Both the position numbers and the translations under genes were made by a program. A stretch of 64,000 nt of DNA from JADFOI01 sp965218935 (GTDB lineage Bacteria; Acidobacteriota; UBA6911; RPQK01; JADFOI01), in contig CBDCMH010000005.1 of the NCBI GenBank assembly GCA_965218935.1, forward strand, positions 1-64,000, given 5' to 3'. The notes beneath the pieces were generated by a model. That model did no database searches and was not told where the DNA came from. It saw only the letters and a program-made list of their open reading frames with translations. Of the stretch, positions 51,414 through 59,475 are shown one piece after another. How positions within the stretch are numbered: the first letter of the stretch is position 1; every line of letters begins with the position of its first letter.

Positions 51414-53459
51414 ATGCTGACTCCCGCAGAACGAATCATCTTTATCGCACTTGTCCTCATTTGTGGAGCACTGTCCTTTCAAAGCTTCCGTCTCATTTTC
51501 AAGATCGTCCGCAGCGGCCGTGAGGTCGAGCCTTATGAGCACCTCTTCAGACGCTCTGTCAAAGCTTTAATCGACGTTGGCCTTCAAAAGCCACTCTTCA
51601 AATCACGCCCCATGGTCAGCGTTTTTCATGCCTTCATCTTCTACGGATTTACCTGTTACATGTTGGTCAACATCAATCATCTCATCGAAGGCTTTGTTGA
51701 AGGCTGGTCCACGATTGAAGGTGGTCCTGTTGCCCAGGCTTTTAACCTCTTTTCGGACCTTTTCAGCCTGCTTGCTATGATCGGGATGATCTTTTTCCTC
51801 TATCGTCGCTTTGTGGTCCAGCCAAAGGTCCTGGAATTCAATCCCAATGTCATGCTTCATCCGAAGGTCAGCAGGGGGATTGGAGTGGACTCCCTTATCG
51901 TTGGGGGTTTTGTCCTTCTGCACGTTGGGTTCCGCTGGCTGGGAACAGCTTTTCAGCTGGCAGACTTGGGACACGGAAGCCTCTGGATTCCAAGCGCCAG
52001 TGTGGTGGCAGGATTATTGCGAGGATTGTCCCCAACAGCATTGGAACTCGGGGTTCATGCAAGCTGGTGGATCTCCATAGGAGTGGTGGTTATTTACATG
52101 CCCTATTTCCCACGCAGTAAGGCCATCCACATGATGGTTGCACCGGTGAACCTGGCCCTGGCACAGAACACAGTCAGAGGTGAGATGGATGCTGTGAAGG
52201 ATCCGTCTGCTCCTGGCGCCACGACCCTCTCTGATCTCTCCTGGCCACTGATCCTGGATGCCTATGCCTGCATCCAGTGTACACGTTGCCACGAGGTCTG
52301 CCCGGCCCACAATTCGGGAACGCCTCTTAGCCCTTCCGCTCTGGAGATCAACAAGCGTTATTACATTACCGAGAATTCAGGGACCCTGGCCGCCGGTGAA
52401 AAACAGCAGTCCCTGTTGGAATATGCCATTTCCGAAGACGCAGTCTGGTCCTGTACCACCTGTTATGCCTGTGTTCGCGTTTGCCCTGTGGGTAATGAGC
52501 CCATGGCGGATATCCTGGAGCTCCGTCGCAATATGGTTTTCGACGGAACCATGCCTGAAGAATTGACCGAGGTCCTCCGCAGCCTGGACGAGCACGGCAA
52601 TTCTTTCGGTGAATCGGCTCGCAAACGCACGGGCTGGACAAAACAACTCGATTTCGAGATCAAAGACGCTTCCAAAGAGCCCGTGAAATACCTGTGGTAT
52701 GTGGGCGACTTTGCCTCTTTCCACCAGGACTGCCAGGAGGTCAGCCGCAAGGTGGCTCAGGTCTTGCAGGCGGCTGGCGTGGACTTCGGAATACTGAAAA
52801 AGGGAGAAAAATCAACCGGTAATGATGTCCGCCGCGTTGGAGAAGAGGGGCTCTTTGAAGCGCTGACCGAAGAGAACGTTAAAACTCTGGACCAGTGCCA
52901 GTTTGAGGAGATCTTTACCACTGACCCGCACACCTTCAACGCTCTCAAAAATGAATTTCCCCACCAGGGTGGCCAGTACAAGGTTCAGCACTACTCGACA
53001 TTACTGCTTAGCCTGATCCAAAGCGGGCAGGTCCAACTGAAGAAGAAAGTGAAAGCCGAGGTGACTTTTCATGATCCCTGCTACCTGGGCAGGTACAATG
53101 GCGGCTACGACGCTCCGCGCCAGGTGATGCAACTGTGCGGAGTTGAGCTCCAGGAAATGCCGCGTAACCGGGAAAACTCCTTTTGCTGTGGAGCAGGTGG
53201 GGGCCGCATCTGGATGAAGGATCACGAGGATATGACTCAACGTCCCAGTGAAAACCGCATTGAGGAAGCTTTGGATCTGGATGGCATCCACTATTTCACT
53301 GTGGCCTGCCCCAAGGATTTGAGCATGTACTCCGATGCCGTCAAGACTTCAGGAAACGAGGGAAAAATCGAGGTCAGAGATATCATCGATTTCGTCATTG
53401 AAGCCATGGATCTGCCGGCTTCGGAGGGAATCACAGTCCAATCAGAGAGGCCTGTATGA
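51414..53459 (+). CDS. Membrane Fe-S oxidoreductase, EMO-like (Etf:menaquinone oxidoreductase)
   Basis: 681 residues. The N-terminal ~250 residues are a NarI-like membrane domain of five or six helices with several His that could bind heme b (FHAFIFYGFTCYMLVNINHL; GGFVLLHVGFRWLGTAFQLA). Then two ferredoxin motifs (CIQCTRCHEVCPAHNSGTPL at about 284; CTTCYACVRVCPVGNEPMAD at about 347) and an HdrD/GlpC-like CCG part (FHDPCYLGRYNGGYDAPR; FCCGAGGGR; VACPKD). In the second CCG half one Cys is Ala. This is the layout of EMO enzymes that pass Etf electrons to menaquinone. Directly after etfA, so an Etf-to-quinone role is a strong inference. Confidence 0.83.
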   Translation: MLTPAERIIFIALVLICGALSFQSFRLIFKIVRSGREVEPYEHLFRRSVKALIDVGLQKPLFKSRPMVSVFHAFIFYGFTCYMLVNINHLIEGFVEGWSTIEGGPVAQAFNLFSDLFSLLAMIGMIFFLYRRFVVQPKVLEFNPNVMLHPKVSRGIGVDSLIVGGFVLLHVGFRWLGTAFQLADLGHGSLWIPSASVVAGLLRGLSPTALELGVHASWWISIGVVVIYMPYFPRSKAIHMMVAPVNLALAQNTVRGEMDAVKDPSAPGATTLSDLSWPLILDAYACIQCTRCHEVCPAHNSGTPLSPSALEINKRYYITENSGTLAAGEKQQSLLEYAISEDAVWSCTTCYACVRVCPVGNEPMADILELRRNMVFDGTMPEELTEVLRSLDEHGNSFGESARKRTGWTKQLDFEIKDASKEPVKYLWYVGDFASFHQDCQEVSRKVAQVLQAAGVDFGILKKGEKSTGNDVRRVGEEGLFEALTEENVKTLDQCQFEEIFTTDPHTFNALKNEFPHQGGQYKVQHYSTLLLSLIQSGQVQLKKKVKAEVTFHDPCYLGRYNGGYDAPRQVMQLCGVELQEMPRNRENSFCCGAGGGRIWMKDHEDMTQRPSENRIEEALDLDGIHYFTVACPKDLSMYSDAVKTSGNEGKIEVRDIIDFVIEAMDLPASEGITVQSERPV

Positions 53460-53896
53460 AAGATAAAATCTATCCAATGCCGCTTGACCTCTACTACGAG
53501 GCAAACCATCACATGTGGGCTCGTTTGGAGCCGACTCATCGCGTCCTCATCGGTATCGACACGCTGGGTTTGGAATCGCTGGGAGAACTGGCCTATATCA
53601 ACCTCCACGAAGTGGGCACGATGGTGAGACGTGGAAGATCCATCGGTACCCTTGAAGCCGCCAAGATGACGGGCGATCTGATTGCACCGGTCAGCGGAAT
53701 CCTGGTGGATCGCAATGAAGAGGTCTTAAGCGATCCCACACTGGTCAATGAAGAACCCTATGACCGGGGATGGCTGGTGGTGATCGAGCCAAGCGAGTGG
53801 GAAACAGAACACGTCGATCTGATTCACGGGGAGGCCCTGACGCATTGGGTATCCTCTGAAATCGAGCGCTACAAGTCCCAGGGATGGATCGCCTGA
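53456..53896 (+). CDS. lbpA: Lipoate-binding protein LbpA-like, second copy
   Basis: 146 residues. Lipoyl Lys is K70 in GTLEAAKMTGDLIAPVSGIL; the GcvH-like end is YDRGWLVVIEPSEWE. Only distantly similar to the first LbpA and lacking its C-terminal Cys tail. Start overlaps the EMO-like stop (ATGA). Two different lipoyl carriers in one operon suggest separate steps, for example sulfur delivery versus electron or product handling, or recognition by different ligases. Confidence 0.85.
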   Translation: MKDKIYPMPLDLYYEANHHMWARLEPTHRVLIGIDTLGLESLGELAYINLHEVGTMVRRGRSIGTLEAAKMTGDLIAPVSGILVDRNEEVLSDPTLVNEEPYDRGWLVVIEPSEWETEHVDLIHGEALTHWVSSEIERYKSQGWIA

Positions 53897-55020
53897 TGAT
53901 CTGGCGTCTTATTACAGAGGACGCGGTCTCAGCTTCCTTGGGCCTAGCAGCAGACGAAGCCCTCTCTCGACTGGCGGGACAAGCGACATCGCCACCGACA
54001 CTTCGCCTTTATACCTACCGATCTCATTGTGCCCTGGTGGGACGGTTCCAGACGGTTCACAATGAAGTTCACCTGGATTTCTGTCAGAAGCACCACATTG
54101 CCGTCAACCGCCGTCCGACCGGGGGAGGTACCCTCCTTATGGGGTCCGATCAATTGGGCGTTGCGCTCATGCTGGAGGGTTATGAGGGCGGTCACTACGG
54201 CCGGGCAAGGGAGCTCATGACACAGTTTTCAGGCGGCTTGGTGAGGGGGCTCAGGAGCCTGGGAGTTCAGGCACAGTTCAGGCGAAAGAATGATATCGAA
54301 GTCGAGGGCCGGAAAATTGCAGGCCTGGGAATCTATCGGGATACTTCCGGCGGACTGCTCTTTCACGCATCCCTTCTGATTGATCTGGACGTCTCTCTGA
54401 TGCTGCAGGTACTGAAGACTCCCCTGGAAAAGGTTTCCGATAAGGCCATCCGAAGTATCGACTCCAGAATCTCGACCGTTCGCCGGGAAACCGGCCGCCA
54501 GTGGACGGCAGAAGAAGTTCGTCAAAAGGTGGCGGAAGGCTACGCCGCAGAGTTCCGTGTGGAGTTGAATTCAGGTGACCTGACTGCGGGGGAGCGTGAG
54601 GCGATTTCCGCCCTTGAGCGGGAAAAATATCTGACGCAAGAGTGGATTTTCCAGACCGGGAGCGTTCCCGATACTCGGGGTGAAGCTCGTGTTAAAACTC
54701 CTGGCGGGTTGTTGGAGGCCCGGGTCGTTCTGGCCGGCCGGATCTTAAAGGCAGTCTACCTGGGTGGAGATTTTTTTGCTTCCGAAGGGGCCATTGCCGA
54801 TCTGGAGGCACATCTGCGCTGGCATTCGAGCGACCCCGAGGCCCTTGCGGGGACGTTGAAGCAGATCTATTCGAAACGAGGTTTCGAGCTGGGGACGATT
54901 TCACTGAAGGGACTGACCCGAGTGGTTCAATCGGCGGTGAAAAAGGCTCTGAGATCAGAGCCCATGAAGCCGTCTGGCCCTTATGGATGTTTTGTGACAC
55001 CGGGGATGACTCATGGATAA
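53896..55020 (+). CDS. Lipoate-protein ligase-like protein, second of three, with C-terminal domain
   Basis: 374 residues from the ATG overlapping the lbpA stop (TGATG); an ATG at 53884 is possible. Ligase domain with canonical RRPTGGGTLLMGSDQLGVAL and KNDIEVEGRKIAGLG (K140). The C-terminal ~120 residues resemble the LplB/accessory domain (VKTPGGLLEARVVLAGRILK; FFASEGAIADLEAHLRWHSS), so this is an sLpl(AB)-type fusion. Probably activates and attaches lipoate or octanoate to the adjacent LbpA. Confidence 0.83.
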   Translation: MIWRLITEDAVSASLGLAADEALSRLAGQATSPPTLRLYTYRSHCALVGRFQTVHNEVHLDFCQKHHIAVNRRPTGGGTLLMGSDQLGVALMLEGYEGGHYGRARELMTQFSGGLVRGLRSLGVQAQFRRKNDIEVEGRKIAGLGIYRDTSGGLLFHASLLIDLDVSLMLQVLKTPLEKVSDKAIRSIDSRISTVRRETGRQWTAEEVRQKVAEGYAAEFRVELNSGDLTAGEREAISALEREKYLTQEWIFQTGSVPDTRGEARVKTPGGLLEARVVLAGRILKAVYLGGDFFASEGAIADLEAHLRWHSSDPEALAGTLKQIYSKRGFELGTISLKGLTRVVQSAVKKALRSEPMKPSGPYGCFVTPGMTHG

Positions 55021-55990
55021 ACTGGTTTCTTTGGATCCCATCTTACTCCAGTTCCCTGTTGATCCGGAGTGTCTGGCGCTCCGCCGCGCTAACTTCTCCC
55101 ACAGGATCACCTTTCACGCTCCTGGGCTCCGAGGCTACGGGACATCGGAGTACCGTGGACATAATGCAGCTGAGTTCGTTTCCATCAGCATCACCGGCAC
55201 CCATTGCGCGTTAAGTTGCGAGCACTGTAAGACCAGTGTACTCAGAGGGATGCAAGATCTGGGGCGATCCGGCGGCTCTTTGTTTGACCTCTGCGCTCAG
55301 CTTGCAGAGAAAGGAGCCAGAGGCGTATTGATCTCTGGCGGCTGCGACGGGAAAGGACGCGTGCCGCTCATCCAGCATATTCCCGATCTGATACGGGTGG
55401 GTCGAGAGCTGGGCCTGGTCATCCGGATTCATCCGGGTTTACCGGATGCAGAGACCTGCGCTGCTCTGGGTGAAGTCGCTGTCGACGGAGCTATGGTAGA
55501 CCTCATTGGCCATCAAGATACCATTCGGGAGGTTTATCACTTGGACGCAACTCCCGAGGACTATGAGAAGGTACTGGCAAGACTCCACCACTATGGAATT
55601 CCCACCGTCCCCCACATCATACTGGGTCTTCACTTTGGGAGAATGCTGGGGGAGTGGCGAGCATTGGAGATGGTGCGTCGTTTTCCTCCAAAAATGTTGG
55701 TCGTGGTCATTCTTATGCCGTTAAGCGGCACACCTATGGCCACAGCTCATCCACCGGGGCTGGAAGAAATCCGGAGCTTTTTTGAAACCTCCCGTAAGGT
55801 GCTTCCCAGCACGCCCATCATGCTGGGCTGTGCCAGGCCGATGGGTTCAATGAAGATGGACATTGACCGCCTGGCAGTGGGCGCCGGATTCAACGGTATT
55901 GCTTATCCGGCAGACGGCATTGTGGACTACGCGCGTCAACGAGGACTTGAACCGGAATTTATCAATGCCTGCTGTGGGGTAACTTGGTAA
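55013..55990 (+). CDS. lipS1: Radical SAM protein, LipS1/LipS2-type lipoyl synthase component
   Basis: 325 residues. Radical SAM cluster THCALSCEHCKTS (C65, C69, C72). Other segments: RGVLISGGCDGKGRVPLIQH, VDLIGHQDTIREVYHLDATP and TPIMLGCARPMGSMKMDIDR. Two-protein lipoyl synthases (LipS1 plus LipS2) replace LipA in many archaea and sulfur oxidisers and are encoded beside sLpl and LbpA, exactly the setting here. Which of the pair is S1 or S2 is assigned by gene order only. It overlaps the ligase by eight bases. Confidence 0.72.
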   Translation: MDKLVSLDPILLQFPVDPECLALRRANFSHRITFHAPGLRGYGTSEYRGHNAAEFVSISITGTHCALSCEHCKTSVLRGMQDLGRSGGSLFDLCAQLAEKGARGVLISGGCDGKGRVPLIQHIPDLIRVGRELGLVIRIHPGLPDAETCAALGEVAVDGAMVDLIGHQDTIREVYHLDATPEDYEKVLARLHHYGIPTVPHIILGLHFGRMLGEWRALEMVRRFPPKMLVVVILMPLSGTPMATAHPPGLEEIRSFFETSRKVLPSTPIMLGCARPMGSMKMDIDRLAVGAGFNGIAYPADGIVDYARQRGLEPEFINACCGVTW

Positions 55991-56042
55991 GCAGCAGGAT
56001 TTCGCCACTCATCCAGAATGAGAAAACTGAAGGAGACTCTCT

Positions 56043-57155
56043 ATGGCCAAGGTAACCATACCCTCCCACCTTCAAGCCCAACATTATCTCATTAGCCCGG
56101 AGTATGTGCGTATCAGCATGGCGGCAGCCATCGAACTGGGCCTCAAAGCGGGCCGATTCCTGGGAGGTTGCGGCTGCGGCTGTATCAATCTGCTGCAGAA
56201 TTACCCGGAAGGATGTTATGCAAATTGCACTTACTGTGGCCTGGCCCGTGAGCGACCAGGACTTCCCGAAGACAACAGCTTTATTCGAGTGTCCTGGCCT
56301 CTCTATCCCACCGATATGGTGGCCGAGAAAATTGCTGCCAAGGAGGCGCAAAGTGGAGTGGGCCGGGTTTGTGTGGCCCAGGTGCAGGATCATCGGGCCT
56401 ATGCCGATCTCGTCGACATGATTCAACGGGTCCACCGTGCGGCTCCGGCAGTACCCATCTCGGCTTTGGTGAGTGCAACGACACTCGATGAGGATCGCCT
56501 TCTCAAGATCAAAGAGGCGGGAGCAGACATCATTGGGGTGGGACTGGACGCTGCTTCTGAGGAAATCTTTTACCATTCGCGTGGTAAAGGCGCCAAGGGC
56601 CCGCATGACTGGAAGTATCACTGGAAAATTGTCAGAGCGGCGCGGTGCATTTACGGCCCCATGAAGGTCAACTGCCATATTATTGTGGGCCTGGGAGAGA
56701 CGGACCGAGACCTTGTCGAATTGTTCTATCAGCTCAAATCGGAACAAATTGCCGGTTATCTTTTTTCTTTCAATCCAGAACCCGGAACCGTCCTGCAGGA
56801 TACACCACAAGCACCTATTCATCGTCTGCGGCGGATTCAGCTCATCAAGTATCTGATCGAAAACCACGATCTCCCCCGTGAAGCGATCCATTTCGATGGC
56901 GGGGGGATGATCGACAGCCTTGAAGCCCCGGAGACAATGGTCGAAGTCTCTGTCCAGAGCGGCCTGCCCTTTATGACCAACGGCTGTCCGGATCGTGAGG
57001 GTGCTCTGGCCTGCAACCGTCCCTACGGCTCTTACCGGCCGGGGGAAAAGTATCGGGATTACCCGTTCCGGCCAAAGACAGGGGACTTACCCGTCATCCA
57101 AGACGAGATGCGCCTGGATGAAATCTGGGGGAATCTCAACAAGGTGGCTGTGTAA
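56043..57155 (+). CDS. lipS2: Radical SAM protein, LipS1/LipS2-type partner (BioB-like)
   Basis: 370 residues. BioB-like radical SAM site EGCYANCTYCGLARER (C58, C62, C65). A cysteine cluster GGCGCGC (C43, C45, C47) just before it and more Cys near the end (TNGCPDREGALACNRPYG) could hold an auxiliary Fe-S cluster that supplies sulfur, as in LipA and BioB. Middle: GADIIGVGLDAASEEIFYHS. Partner of the preceding gene for inserting the two lipoyl sulfurs. S1/S2 naming by order is uncertain. Confidence 0.72.
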   Translation: MAKVTIPSHLQAQHYLISPEYVRISMAAAIELGLKAGRFLGGCGCGCINLLQNYPEGCYANCTYCGLARERPGLPEDNSFIRVSWPLYPTDMVAEKIAAKEAQSGVGRVCVAQVQDHRAYADLVDMIQRVHRAAPAVPISALVSATTLDEDRLLKIKEAGADIIGVGLDAASEEIFYHSRGKGAKGPHDWKYHWKIVRAARCIYGPMKVNCHIIVGLGETDRDLVELFYQLKSEQIAGYLFSFNPEPGTVLQDTPQAPIHRLRRIQLIKYLIENHDLPREAIHFDGGGMIDSLEAPETMVEVSVQSGLPFMTNGCPDREGALACNRPYGSYRPGEKYRDYPFRPKTGDLPVIQDEMRLDEIWGNLNKVAV

Positions 57156-57156
57156 A

Positions 57157-58203
57157 GTGAGCTCAAATCCCATACGCCTGGTGAACCTGGGGAGAGCACC
57201 CTACCCGCAAACCCAGGCTGTCTATCATTCCATTGCCGAAATGATGACGGTCGATTCTCCGGATACGATCATTGTCACTGAGCCACTCTCACCCTATTTG
57301 TGTTTGGGCTATCACCAGGTTTATGAGGCGGTTGTGGACCCTGAAGTGTGTCAGCGAAAGAGCTTACCTGTACTGAGGCGCGCACTCGGAGGCGGTTTGA
57401 CCTATTTGGATGATCAACAATTATTTTACCAATACGTGTTCCATCACAGCCGTCTGCCGGTTCCCGTTCAGGATGTTTACGCACGACTGTTGGCAGCCCC
57501 GCTGGCCACTTTGCGTCACCTGGGACTGGATGCCACACTCCGCAGGACGAACGAAATCGAAGTGGATGGGAAGCGCATCGCGGGCATTGGAGGCGGTCGT
57601 ATCGAAGAGGCTTGCGTTGTGGTTGGAAATTTCCTCTTCGATTTTGATTACGAAACCATGAGCCAGGTATGGCGTGTTCCCTGGAAATCCTTCCGGGAGC
57701 TGGCCACCATCGCTTTAGGGGAGCGTATCACGACTCTCCGGCAACTCGTGGGGCCCGTTTCCGTTCATGAAGTTCAGTGGCTCCTGTCGGAAGAATTCGG
57801 CAAAGCGTTCAACCGGCCTGTGCTGAAAGGAAGACTCACGGACGAGGAATTGGCCCACTGCGATCAGGTCGCAAAACGGCTGGCCTCACAAGAATACCTG
57901 GGTCTTCATAGTCCGAAGGGTCATCCAGTGGAGCCGATAAAGTCACTGAAAATCTCGGCCGGAGTCTTTATTCTCGCCGATCAGATTTCCCTGGGAAATC
58001 TAACAATTCGTGGCAGTTTTCAAGTCTCCGAAGGGGTGATTCAAGAAGTCCGCTTGCAGTCGGATCCTCTCCGAAGTTGGAACCAACTGGAGACTCAAAT
58101 GCAAGGTGTCCGTTTTCGGGACTGGCAGAAGTGCTGCAAGGCGTGGGAGTTCGGGGACGGGGAGTTCGAACTCCGTCCCCGAACTCCCGCCGGGAGTACC
58201 TTG
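57157..58203 (+). CDS. Lipoate-protein ligase-like protein, third of three
   Basis: GTG start at 57157, two bases after the LipS-like stop; about 348 residues. Ligase motifs: LRRALGGGLTYLDDQQLFYQ and TNEIEVDGKRIAGIGGG (K139), then FDYETMSQVWRVPWKSFREL. The motif RRALGGG differs from RRPTGGG of the second ligase and RRDVQGGA of the first. A C-terminal accessory domain follows. The last ~20 residues (CKAWEFGDGEFELRPRTPAG) are encoded by a palindromic repeat that seems to have replaced the native end. The reading frame stop (TAG) is followed at once by the GTG of the next gene. Confidence 0.78.
58145..58188. repeat. REP-like palindrome inside the 3' end of a ligase gene
   Basis: GGGAGTTCGGGGAC (58145-58158) pairs with GTCCCCGAACTCCC (58175-58188), and the loop holds the 14-base palindrome GGAGTTCGAACTCC (58161-58174). 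It lies inside the coding end of the third ligase gene. Confidence 0.75.
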
Positions 58204-58205
58204 TA

Positions 58206-59279
58206 GTGACGGTCTTAGGCACGTACCTGACCGATCCATTCTTGGCTGATTTGTACGGTGAGATCCGAAAAGCCGGTCCCATCAAATCCATATCGGTGGA
58301 CATTACTCATGTGTGCAACATTCGGTGTCAGGGTTGCTATTTTTTCTCTGAAAACATGGATCGATTCCAGGCTGAAGGCGGCGAAGCCTCATTTGACGCT
58401 TTCATCCGCCACGAGAAAAGCCGAGGGACCAATTACATCACGGTGGTCGGTGGTGAACCCAGCCTGGTGCTGAATCGAGTCAAGAAACTGTACGACAATT
58501 TCCGGATCAACGTGGTCACCAATGGCCTGAGCAGGATACCCCATGAGGGTTTTGAGAACCTGCCCATTGCGGTTTCCGTTTGGGGTGATTCCAAGACAGA
58601 TCGAAACCTGCGAGGAAACGGAAAGCGGGACATCTTTGCCCAGGCATTGGAAAATTATAGAGACGACCGCCGGGTCTTCTGGTATTACACCGTTGCTGCC
58701 GGCAGGGCCCATGAAATCGAAGGCGTTGTAAGACAGTGCATCGAGAATGGGAATTACGTCCTCTTTAACTACTACAGCGATCTCGCTGATTCAGGAGGAG
58801 ACCTGGATCACCAGAAGGGCTTCGCAGACGTTCGCCATGAGATCAATCGAATGATCGATCTCTATCCCAGCAGAATCCTGACCACTTCTTATTTAAATCA
58901 AGTCGTCTCTGTGGGGAAGCTCTATGACATGAAATGGGGTTATGAGGTGTGCACGAATGTCAGTGCCGATTATGCAGGAAATCGAGATCGCTTGAAAAAT
59001 GGCCACCCTTACAACCGCCACTTTCGTGCCTTCAACGCTGATTTCCAGACCTCTCGCCGCTGCTGCACAGGTGTCGACCGGGACTGCGCAAGTTGCTTTG
59101 ATGTTTGGGAACACATCTCCTGGATCCTGCTCAATGCCAGGCGCCACCTGGGCTCCAAACAGGAATTCACCAACTGGCTGAGTACGATGTATCTTTTCTA
59201 CCTGCTGGCCCGAATCGTCAATTTTGATCGGGGAATTCTTCGGCTGCCGGCAATTCACCGGCGTTTAAGGACCCATTGA
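58206..59279 (+). CDS. Radical SAM protein of unknown function with C-terminal Cys cluster
   Basis: GTG start at 58206; 357 residues. Radical SAM motif DITHVCNIRCQGCYFFSEN (C37, C41, C44), then YITVVGGEPSLVLNRVKKLY (the GGE SAM-binding motif) and NVVTNGLSRIPHEGFENLPI. Near the end RRCCTGVDRDCASCFDVWEH (C286, C287, C294, C297) looks like a SPASM-like or auxiliary cluster site. The C-terminal ~60 residues are hydrophobic helices. It sits at the end of the shdr operon. It is not LipS by motif; I do not know its substrate. A role in LbpA maturation or in another cofactor is possible. Confidence 0.75.
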   Translation: MTVLGTYLTDPFLADLYGEIRKAGPIKSISVDITHVCNIRCQGCYFFSENMDRFQAEGGEASFDAFIRHEKSRGTNYITVVGGEPSLVLNRVKKLYDNFRINVVTNGLSRIPHEGFENLPIAVSVWGDSKTDRNLRGNGKRDIFAQALENYRDDRRVFWYYTVAAGRAHEIEGVVRQCIENGNYVLFNYYSDLADSGGDLDHQKGFADVRHEINRMIDLYPSRILTTSYLNQVVSVGKLYDMKWGYEVCTNVSADYAGNRDRLKNGHPYNRHFRAFNADFQTSRRCCTGVDRDCASCFDVWEHISWILLNARRHLGSKQEFTNWLSTMYLFYLLARIVNFDRGILRLPAIHRRLRTH

Positions 59280-59475
59280 ACCTGTTCAGCAGGAGGTCCT
59301 TTCGATAAAGAAAAAAACCTTGCTTCTGCCCCAAGCACGTACTACGATTACGATTATTCACCAACGACAATCACACGCAGGCGTAAGACTTTCGATGAAA
59401 CAGGATGTGGAGCATATCGGGTGGCCTCTCTCAGAGATAGCGAAAAAGTTCGGCTTGTAATTTTCAGGAGGATGA
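59280..59475. other. Intergenic region after the shdr operon
   Basis: AACCTGTTCAGCAGGAGGTC forms a weak stem near 59279-59297. A T-poor, A-rich stretch (AAGAAAAAAACC) follows. The rest is unremarkable, ending in TTTTCAGGAGG before the esterase gene. No RNA gene seen. Confidence 0.3.
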
